DNA of 64,000 nt from Lactuca virosa (Eukaryota; Streptophyta; Magnoliopsida; Asterales; Asteraceae), in contig CAKMRJ010000001.1 of NCBI GenBank assembly GCA_928212115.1, forward strand, positions 373,189,246 to 373,253,245. The letters run 5' to 3'. The notes beneath the pieces were generated by a model that saw only the letters and a list, made by a program, of their open reading frames with translations, was not told where the DNA came from and did no database searches. The first letter of the stretch is position 1. Every line of letters starts with the position of its first letter. Positions 56,155-64,000 of the stretch are shown here, in pieces. Made by a program: the position numbers and the translations under genes.

Positions 56155-57019
56155 AAACTAATATACATGTAACGTTTATATGCTTTTTATGAGACACTCT
56201 ATTCAGGTTGTTTAATTCATTTTAGACAACATAGGAAAAGTCCTGACATTATAACCAGAATCTCCAGCCGGGGATCGAAACAAGTGTGTGTAGATCTATA
56301 TCGGGATTGACAACCCCGCACTCAGGCTGCTAGCTACAGTTAGATGAGTGGCAATTGTTATCACCAGTTTAAACACCCACAAAGCGTTTGTTTCAGGCCA
56401 TCAGTCATAGTATGGTTATAATAACTCATTAAAAAGATATTAACAATACGTTAGTGTATAAATAACTAAACGAAAGTACACCTTCAAAGTACCAGTTTAC
56501 AGAATACAAAATACAAGGTTCAATACAGTTTTCAACAACAGCTGGTGGAGCCAGGCACACTCTCAGTTACAAGTTTTCATAAGTAATACAAATACAAAAC
56601 ATTAATACACAGAGAACGGTTTTATGGGAATAAAACTACTTTTCTTATACAACAGAAAATATAGGATTTTCTGGAACAAGTTACATATACAAGATACAGA
56701 GACATCCTTTAAACATAAACACTTATGCACTCACTCAACTTTATGTTGATACTCTTTTTTCAAATTACTTGTATTCTCAGGGAAATAATACACAGGTACT
56801 CCCCGAGCTTTTGAGAAGATGGAGCTATGTTGAGTCATATCTTTTTTGTATAACTATATTTTGGTTCAATATACAATGATTGAACACATGTAAATACTTA
56901 TACCTTTTAAATACAATGGTTGTTTGTACTTTGATTACTATGATGCATGTGTTGTGATACTACAATTGAAGTCCTCCACCCCGGACGTTTCCGCCGTCTG
57001 GTTTGGGGGTGTGACAGAT

Positions 57020-57031
57020 TGGTATCAGAGC
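57020..57031 (+). other. Primer binding site of the chromovirus
   Basis: TGGTATCAGAGC begins three bases after the LTR end. Confidence 0.95.
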
Positions 57032-57329
57032 ATTGTTTATAGTGAACTCAGTATATCAATCCATAAAAGATATACAAACTATAAATACATCGGGGCAAGG
57101 AGCTCTGACTACAAGTATACTTTTAAAGATTTAAGTATTTTTATAAGAAGTATACTAACACTCATACCTACAAGTACAGTATCACAGTCATAAGAACACA
57201 CTCATACTTACAAGTACAATATCACAATCATAAGAACTTAAAAGTATTTGGATGTTGAATTCTATAGTCAAACCTGGGCAGTTATGTAATCATATCTGGA
57301 ATTAATATAGCCTGATCAACTATATTGAT

Positions 57330-58055
57330 TTGAGATATGACCAACATGTGTTTGGGAGTGATAGTGGTGTTGCGACATGTCTAAAACTTACCATACATAT
57401 ACAGAAGAACTATAGAACAGAAAACACAAGACTAAAATACTACGGAGAGTATTTTACTAACCTTACTTCTAATACAGAACCTATGGCTGAACCCAATTTA
57501 CCGGGAGACCCCTACAATCCACAGAATGCAGGCTGGATCACAGACTCAGACGAAGAACCCTTTGAGGACAGCGAGTCAAGTGGTACGGATACAGAGCCAC
57601 AAGTCTGCAACCCTGGGGAGCGTCCCCTGAGGCAAGAGGAAGCAGAACCCATACCCGAGTGGGGCCAATACATAAACCATTGGAGTCGACAAGACGGCCA
57701 ACGCCCTCCGTACGGAATGGCACGAGGTTTCTATAACGTCTCTAGAGGAGGAACTGCTGACAGAGCTCTTCCAGTTATAGTAAACCGAATAGCCCGACAG
57801 TTCGATCAATCAAGGATGTCGATCAATCGAATCCTAGAGGTGAATGCGGTTGCGCAGGCTAACACTGCAGATATCCTTCGTCTTGACGAGATGCAAGATG
57901 ACACCCAGCACCATACTGAAGCCCTTCAAAGGCAACTTAATGCTGCTGAATCAGAGATCAGAGAACTGAGGGAGCATCAAGCTGCCCAAGAAAGGCGCTG
58001 GAAAGCGCAAGACGAAGCGGAACCTAGCAATCGTCGTAGAAACCGTCGCAAGTAG
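57330..58055 (+). CDS. Extra ORF upstream of chromovirus gag (241 aa; or 190 aa from 57484)
   Basis: This intact frame lies between primer site and gag in the same direction. I do not recognise a named family. The first about 50 residues (from 57330) look like leader, and the second Met at 57484 (MAEPNLPGDPY) is a more natural start. Then come an acidic stretch (DSDEEPFEDSESSGTDTEP), a central part with GMARGFYN and LPVIVNRIARQFDQSR, and a C-terminal helix of about 50 residues with heptad-like spacing (LDEMQDD..., EALQRQLNAAESEIRELREH). It ends in a basic RRRNRRK tail ahead of TAG. It could be a coiled-coil RNA- or gag-binding accessory protein; this is inference. It has no stop while pol next to it has many. 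Confidence 0.65.
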   Translation: MRYDQHVFGSDSGVATCLKLTIHIQKNYRTENTRLKYYGEYFTNLTSNTEPMAEPNLPGDPYNPQNAGWITDSDEEPFEDSESSGTDTEPQVCNPGERPLRQEEAEPIPEWGQYINHWSRQDGQRPPYGMARGFYNVSRGGTADRALPVIVNRIARQFDQSRMSINRILEVNAVAQANTADILRLDEMQDDTQHHTEALQRQLNAAESEIRELREHQAAQERRWKAQDEAEPSNRRRNRRK

Positions 58056-58573
58056 TGTTCGCACTACTTCTACTTTCTACTTTCTATATCGAATGTGTAT
58101 ACTACTTTCTACGTTATGTACAAATCAAGTATCAATAAAACAATAAGCACTTTACTTCAACAAGAGTTATTACAGTTCCCATAATCATCTATTCCAAAGT
58201 TTTGGATCACAGAAATGTTCCAGTGTTATTTTTCATACTTTCAATACGACCGCGGAGATTTCAATTTTCGGTAGGTCGGTTTGATGTCGACACTTTCTCA
58301 GTGTTGGGGTATATTATAATCCTGCTTTAAGGTCAAGTTTTCTGGACCTTATACACTTAATATACCAATACAGTCGACATGTACATTCATACTCTTTGAA
58401 AAATAACCATTCAATTTCATATTATCCTGTTGCAAGTTGTACTTGCAGTGGATTTCTATTTCCAATTCTTTGTGAAATTCATGTTGAATTAAGTGTTTAG
58501 TTCAGAGATATCAAATTCATATTCATTCTTGATATCTCACTATCTTTTTATCTATTGACTTTTATAGCAAGAG
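58056..58573 (+). other. Spacer between the extra ORF and gag
   Basis: No coding sequence is visible. Directly before gag lies TTTTATAG, which could serve as a splice acceptor joining a leader to gag; no donor can be assigned by eye. Confidence 0.4.
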
Positions 58574-60359
58574 ATGCCTCCTCGTAGAAATCCAAGACGT
58601 ATCAACCAATGAAGCACCGACGCCACCCCCACCACCACCTCCTCAATTCGACCCCGCTATGTTTCAAGCGGCGGTCACGGCGGCTGTAGCGGCTGCCATG
58701 TCTCACGTTCATACTCCTGGTGTTAGTGGGTCGGGAGTCGGTGCACATCCTTCTAACCATGGCGAAAGTCATGGGCATTCGCGAGAATGCACTTATAAGG
58801 ATTTCTCTAATGCCAAACCCAGGACCTTTAATGGGACTGGGGGAGTTATGGCACTAAGGCAGTGGATAGAAAAGACGGAAGCAATCTTTGAAATTTGCTC
58901 CTGTCCTGAGGGTAGCAAAGTTAAATTTGCTGCCTGTACTTTTTCTGATAGGGCTCTAACGTGGTGGAATGGCCACATTAAGTCACTTACTCTAGTTGTG
59001 GCTAACTCCATCAGCTGGGAGAGCCTAAAAGCCATGTTAATGCGGGAATACTGCCCGCGAGGGGAGATACAGAAACTGGAGCAAGAACTATGGGCTCTTA
59101 CAATGGTTGGTTCTGACATATCAACCTATACCAGTAGGTTCTGTGATCTGGCAATTCTTTGTCCGGATATGGTTCCTATGGAGAGCAAAAAGATTGAGAG
59201 ATATATTTGGGGTATGTCGCCCCAAATTCAGTCAAGTGTTTTAGCTTCAAAGCCTATTACTTTTGACAGTGCCAAAGAGCTGGCACAATCTCTTATCGAC
59301 CACGGAGCCCGTCAAAACTCTGTGGTTTCTGCTCCAGAACAACCCAAGGAGAACAACAACAACAGCAAGAAGAGGGTTTGGAACAAGAGGAAGGGCAAAT
59401 CTCCTCTGGAACCTGCAAAGAAGCAACAAGTAGTGGCAGTCCATGCTACTACTGTACCTGCTACCATACCCGCTGCTATACCTGCTGCTGTCCCTAATAA
59501 CCTTGCACCAGCTAAGCCCTATGCTGGTATCCTCCCTAAATGCAACAAGTGCAATTTTCATCACAACGGAAATTGCCGAGACATACAGTGCCGTAACTGC
59601 AACAGGAAAGGGCATACTGCCCGATTCTGTAGAATACCACCCCAACCACTTAACCAAGCACCTGCCGCTGGAGTAGGCCGAGCATGCTACCAATGCGGTG
59701 ATGTGGGGCACTTCGCGAAAGATTTCCCAAAAGCTGGTAATGTCGGTGGAGTTGGGAGAATTTTAGCACTGGGCCATGAAGAAGCGGTGACAGACCCTGC
59801 TGTGGTCACGGGTACGTTCCTTCTCAACAATACTTATGCATGCATTCTATTTGATTGTGGTGCTGAGAGGAGCTTCGTGAGCCATAATTTTAAACATCTA
59901 CTAAATCAAAACTCCCAACCACTAAATGAAACGTTTACAGTAGAAATGGCTAACGGGAAATCTGAATCCACCAACGATATATACATAGGATGTATCCTTA
60001 CCTTGAATGACTTGTCTTTCCCAATAGACCTTATGCCGGTCTCTATCAAAAGTTTTGACATCATAATAGGTATGGATTGGTTGTGCCCCAACCATGCCGA
60101 CATCATGTGTTATGAAAGAGCTGTTCGTTTGAACTTGCCAACTAACAAAACTCTTATTATCTATGGCGACAAACCCGGAACGAACCTTCAGATCATTTCT
60201 TGCATCAAGGCACAGAAGTACCTTCGCAAAGAGTACTGTGCTTTCTTAGCTCATGTCGTAGACAAAAAGCAAGAAGTAAAAGATATCGCGAGCATTCCAT
60301 ATGTTTGCAACTTTCCCGATATCTTTCCCGATGATCTTCTAGGAGTACCTCCCGAATGA
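58574..60359 (+). pseudogene. Chromovirus gag and protease
   Basis: It starts MPPRRNPRRIN at 58574; one frameshift near 58605 shifts to the long frame that stays open to 60359. The gag domain spans KDFSNAKPRTFNGTGG through YCPRGEIQKLEQELW (58795-59095). Zinc knuckles are CRNCNRKGHTARFC (59589-59630) and a second whose last Cys is Phe (ACYQCGDVGHFAKDF, residue at 59724-59726). The protease has DCG at 59853-59861 where DSG or DTG is usual. A TGA at 60357-60359 ends the frame in the protease-RT linker, fitting a CGA-to-TGA change. Confidence 0.9.
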
Positions 60360-61090
60360 CAAGTCGAATTCCGAATCGAATTAATCCCTAGATCTACCCC
60401 TGTAGCCAAATCCCCTTATCGTCTTGCACCTTCTGAAATGCAAGAATTATCCAGCCAACTTAACGAACTCCTTAGTAAAGGTTTCATAAGACCAAGCTTC
60501 TCACCATGGGGAGCACCGTTTTGTTCGTAAAGAAGAAGGATGGATCATTCCGCATGTGCATAGACTACCGCGAGCTAAATAAACTTACCATCAAAATCGA
60601 TATCCTTTACCTCGCATTGACGATCTGTTCGACCAACTTCAAGGTGCGAACTACTTCTCGAAATAGACTTAAGATCCGGGTATCACCAGTTACGGATTTT
60701 GGAGGAAGACATTCCCAAGACCGCGTTTAGAACTCGTTATGGTCATTACGAGTTTATAGTGATGCCATTCGGATTGACGAATGCACCTGCTGTGTTCATG
60801 GATCTAATGAACAGAGTGTGTCGTCCATTCCTGGACAAATTCGTCATAGTCTTCATCGACGACATCCTTATCTACTCAAGGAGCAAGGAGGAACATGGCC
60901 AACATCTTCGTCTAGTATTACAAACCCTTAGGACAGAAAAACTCTATGCGAAGTTTTCAAAGTGCGAATTTTGGATTAGGAAGGTTGAATTCCTAGGTCA
61001 CGTGGTCAGTTCAGAAGGAATACACGTGGACCCTTCCAAAATCAAAGCAATTGAAAACTGGCCAGCACCCAAAACACCTACATAAATCCG
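60360..61090 (+). pseudogene. Chromovirus reverse transcriptase
   Basis: Motifs in order are LLSKGFIRPSFSPWGAP, KKKDGSFRMCIDYRELNKLT (60530-60590), FRTRYGHYEFIVMPFGLTNA (about 60726) and the FIDD catalytic box at 60852-60863, then KCEFWIRKVEFLGHVVS. Frameshifts near 60515, 60600 and 60665 lie within 150 bases and a TAA sits at 61083-61085. The segment from 60699 to 61082 is continuous. Confidence 0.9.
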
Positions 61091-61650
61091 TCAATTCTTA
61101 GGTCTTGCTGGCTACTATCGCAGATTCATCCAAAATTTCTCCCGAATCGCTAAGCCTCTTACCACCCTGACGCAAAAGGGTGTAACTTTAAGGGGAGAGA
61201 AGCAAGAAAAGCATTCCAAACGCTCAAACAAGCCTTGTGCAGTGCACCGATCTTGTCCCTACCCGAAGGGACAGAGGACTTTGTAGTGTACTGCGATGCT
61301 TCAAATCAAGGGCTTGGGTGTGTACTTATGCAAAGAGGAAAGGTTATCTCCTACGCCTCCAGACAACTTAAGACGCATGAAGTCAACTACAACACACGAC
61401 CTTGAACTAGGAGCGGTGGTGTTTGCTCTGAAGATCTGGAGACATTACCTATATGGCACGAAATGCACAATATTCACGGACCATAAAAGTCTCCAGCACA
61501 TCTTCAATCAGAAAGAGCTGAACATGAGACAACGACGATGGGTGGAGCTACTGAACGACTACGAATGTGAAATTCTTTATCACCCTGGTAAAGCAAACGT
61601 AGTAGCTGACGCCCTTAGCAAAAAAGAATACTCGGGTCGCCGAGTAAAGT
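61091..61650 (+). pseudogene. Chromovirus RNase H
   Basis: Linker QFLGLAGYYRRFIQNFSRIA is followed by frameshifts near 61190 and 61300. The RNase H core follows: THDLELGAVVFALKIWRHYL, TDHKSLQHIFNQKELNMRQR and YHPGKANVVADALSKKE. The catalytic Asp region near 61285 (YCDAS) is in another frame from the rest. The order and spacing are normal. Confidence 0.88.
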
Positions 61651-62830
61651 CGTTGACCATGACAATCCATTCACATCTGTCCACACAGATCAAAGAAGCT
61701 CAACTCGAAGCCTTGAAACCCGAAAACGTGGCAGGTGAAACTCTGAGAGGAATGGATAAGAACTTTGAAGTCAGGGATGATGGAGTCTATTATTTCATGA
61801 ACCGGATCTGGACACCAAAGTTCGGTGGTTACAGAGACGTGGTTATGAATGAAGCACACAAAACCCGATACTCCATTCATCCAGGTTCAGACAAGATGTA
61901 TTGGACCTTAAGAAACTATACTGGTGGCCTAACATGAAGGCCGAAATCGCTACCTTTGTGGGCAAGTGCCTTACTTGTGCCAAAGTCAAGGTAGAGTACC
62001 AGAAACCTTCAGGTTTATTACAACAACCTGAAATCCCTGAATGGAAGTGGGAGCGGATTACAATGGATTTCATAACCAAATTACCCAAGACTTCGGGTGG
62101 TTATGATACTATTTGGGTAATCGTCGACAGATTAACCAAATCCGCACACTTCTTGCCAATAAAAGAAACCGACAAGATGGAGAAACTAACCCGAACTTAC
62201 CTCAGGATATTGTTAGACTGCATGGTGTACCAATATCTATTATTTCGGACCGAGATAGTAGATTCACCTCTCGTTTCTGGCAGTCTTTACAAAACTCTTT
62301 GGGAACCAGGCTGGACATGAGTACAGCCTACCATCCACAAACCGACGGACAAAGTGAGAGGACGATTCAAACACTAGAAGACATGTTGCGAGCTTGCGTG
62401 ATAGACTTTGGAAAGGCATGGGATATTCATTTACCCCTTGTTGAATTCTCTTATAACAATAGTTATCACACTAGCATAAAGGCTGCTCCATTCGAAGCCC
62501 TCTATGGCCGCAAGTGCAGATCCCCTCTGTGCTGGGCTGAAGTGGGTGACACGCAGCTAGCTAGAGGTCAAACTCCTGACAGTGCTCTCACTGGTCCGGA
62601 AATCATTCGAGAAACCACCGACAAAATCGTACAAATTCGGGAGCGACTTAAAGCTTCCAGAGATAGACAGAAAAGCTACGCTGACAAACGGAGAAAACCC
62701 TTGGAATTTCAGGTTGGTGACCGCGTCTTGTTAAAGGTCTCACCCTGGAAGGGCATGATACGCTTTGGAAAGCGTGACAAATTGAGTCCAAGGTACATAG
62801 GACCCTTCGAATTCTTGCTAGAATTGGTCC
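61651..62830 (+). pseudogene. Chromovirus integrase
   Basis: The HHCC finger has His residues in EAHKTRYSIHPGSDKM (about 61853) and CLTCAKVK after a frameshift near 61915. Catalytic residues are Asp in DRLTKSAHFLP (about 62125), Asp in IISDRDSRFTSRFW (about 62240, after a frameshift near 62200) and Glu in GQSERTIQTLEDML (about 62348); all three are kept. The C-terminal part GDRVLLKVSPWKGMIRFGK leads to KLSPRYIGPFE. A frameshift near 62815 separates it from the chromodomain. Confidence 0.9.
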
Positions 62831-63130
62831 TGTAGCTTACAAACTCGACTACCCCAAGAACTAAATAACATTCATCCTACCTTCCACGTTTCGAACTTGA
62901 AAAAGTGTCTATCTGACGAGACTCTTGTGATCCCACTCGAGGAAATCGAGTTAAACGAGAGCCTCAACTTTGTGGAAGAACCCGTAGAGATTCTAGACAA
63001 GGAAGTTAAGAAAACCAAACAAAGCCGTATCCCGATAGTGAAGGTTCGCTGGAATGCAAAACGGGGACCTGAATTCACTTGGGAGCGGGAGGATCAAATG
63101 AAACAGAAATATCCACATCTTTTTCCCTAG
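62831..63130 (+). pseudogene. Chromovirus C-terminal chromodomain
   Basis: The frame 62897-63130 reads KKCLSDETLVIPLEEIELNE, then EPVEILDKEVKK, IPIVKVRWNAKRGPEFTWER and KYPHLFP before TAG. This is the integrase-linked chromodomain of plant chromoviruses, which is thought to steer insertion by binding chromatin marks. The aromatic and acidic positions in VRWN and FTWE are kept. It is out of frame with the integrase. Confidence 0.88.
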
Positions 63131-63168
63131 TCTATCTGAAATACTAATTTCGGGACGAAATTCTCTCT

Positions 63169-63180
63169 AACGGGGGATAA
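63169..63180 (+). other. Polypurine tract of the chromovirus
   Basis: AACGGGGGATAA abuts the 3' LTR. Confidence 0.85.
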
Positions 63181-64000
63181 TGTAACAAATCGTTATTTCA
63201 AACCTATGTAATAGTATAGGTCAATGTGTATTTCTTTTTATAATAATAAAGAGAAATTTTAGCATAATGTGCATATTTACATAATTGACCCTCAAAAATA
63301 AATTATTTAGCAATCTTGATTAGGATGAACCAAGTAATATAGATTGTAACAAGGTTTCCAAAAACATAAAGAACACTAAAATCGGAGTTATAACGAAGAA
63401 GTTATGACCAATCGAAAATCCGCGACAAAACCGGCAAAACACTATTCAGTGTAAAAACTGAATTTTCAATAAAAGGCTTTTTAGCCTTAACAATCTAAAT
63501 GAAAGTTGTAGTTTATGTTAAACCGAGAACTTTCATAAAAAGAACGGAAAAATCTGACTTCGTATGAGGAAGTTATGATTTTTCTAAGTTTCAGTATAGC
63601 AGTGTACAGCTAAAAACTCAAAATTAAGATCGAGCGATTTTTAGCCGACACAACCTAAACGAGAATTGAAGGTCTCGTCGTAGTAGTACAACGGTAAAAA
63701 GACAGACAAAAACGGACGTCGAATGAAGAAGTTATGAATTTTTAACGGATTCCCGTCCCGGTCTGTTTAAAATAATAATATTAAAAATAAAGTCAAAATT
63801 AGCCGACAAAGTCTAAACGAAAGTCGTAGAGTATGATTTTACCTACGCGTGCATATAAAAACGCCAAAAACGGAGCTCGTATGCGAAAGGTTATGATTTT
63901 CGCAAGTTTTGGCACAAAAAATAAAGAAATAGGAAAACCGGGCAATTTCGCATGTGACACGTCATCTCTCGCACGTGGCAGCTGCTGAGTGGACCGAAGC
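63181..64000 (+). repeat. 3' LTR of the chromovirus (partial, runs off window)
   Basis: It is collinear with 54127-54950. All four GAAGTTATGA-centred modules and the first CACGTGG box (about 63974) are included before the window ends. Confidence 0.95.

Larger units (their letters stand above)
54127..57016 (+). repeat. 5' LTR of the chromovirus (2890 bp)
   Basis: Ends are TGTAACAAATCG and GGGTGTGACA. It contains four GAAGTTATGA-centred modules (54344, 54515, 54673, about 54833), a GC-rich promoter with CACGTG-type motifs, a TATA box at 55203, a (TA)n tract near 55632-55684 and a 47-bp tandem repeat at 56061-56154. Frames within it (54778, 54938, 55011, 55033) come from the GC-rich promoter segment. 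Confidence 0.93.
54127..64000 (+). mobile_element. Chromovirus (Ty3/gypsy), 3' LTR cut by window edge
   Basis: The 5' LTR is 54127-57016, the primer site 57020-57031, an extra ORF 57330-58055, gag-pol 58574-63130, the polypurine tract 63169-63180 and the 3' LTR 63181 to beyond 64000. Domain order protease, RT, RNase H, integrase, chromodomain marks a chromovirus. The chromodomain wording suits the Tekay/Del group. LTRs look about 96-97% identical in the part visible. It interrupts the minus-strand gypsy LTR fragment. Pol is broken by at least seven frameshifts or stops. Confidence 0.93.

Noticed and set aside
57330..58055. Captured host gene as the origin of the upstream ORF
   Set aside because: Not excluded, but there is no recognisable host domain or intron trace, so I keep it as an element ORF.
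1..64000. tRNA, rRNA, endogenous pararetrovirus or organelle DNA
   Set aside because: No tRNA fold, rRNA segment, pararetroviral movement-protein or coat motif, or organelle gene was recognised; methionine-tRNA-like matches are primer sites next to LTRs.

Overview
The window looks like nuclear intergenic DNA from a eudicot, most likely an Asteraceae species such as lettuce (Lactuca). It is AT-rich and holds no gene that I can call a host gene. Almost every base I can explain belongs to a transposable element. The Lactuca suggestion rests on remembered features of lettuce LTRs (ACTCGnCGAGT and TACGCnnnGCGTA dyads, LTRs starting TGTAACGCCC, the copia families) and is an inference.

Layout, left half. 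Positions 1-1400 hold fragments of a noncoding element and a copia RNase H. Positions 1405-5237 hold two short LTR-flanked (TRIM/LARD-like) copies, one split by an 881-bp hAT-like element. After a foldback Mutator-type MITE (6138-6534), a dead plant L1-type LINE runs from about 7.4 to 34.7 kb. The LINE contributes only about 3.7 kb of that span. It was split by a hAT MITE (8217-8866), a Tourist-like MITE (9116-9323), a copia element called here Copia-A (10443-31078) and a solo gypsy LTR (32151-34271). Copia-A was in turn split by Copia-B (12104-20031, minus strand) and by a hAT MITE (20700-27537), and that MITE was split by Copia-C (20881-27205, minus strand). Target-site duplications and resumed reading frames support nearly every junction.

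Layout, right half. Positions 34.7-36.4 kb are low-complexity and MITE-like DNA. From about 36.45 kb a minus-strand gypsy LTR fragment is split by Copia-D (37304-45240, the youngest by LTR similarity) and by a solo LTR (45393-53971). That solo LTR is split by a gypsy element that encodes only gag (46575-53272). From 54127 to the window edge lies a chromovirus (Ty3/gypsy with a C-terminal chromodomain). It has an extra coiled-coil ORF between its 5' LTR and gag, and its 3' LTR runs off the end.

How the parts relate. Copia-B and Copia-D share leader and LTR features and are the same family or close relatives. The gag-only element and the chromovirus share U3 architecture: four copies of a module at 171, then about 160, then about 160 bp spacing. 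This makes a non-autonomous/autonomous pairing plausible. Every pol region is broken. The gag of the gag-only element (413 aa) and the chromovirus upstream ORF (up to 241 aa) are the only long intact reading frames that look selected. Percent identities quoted are estimates by eye.
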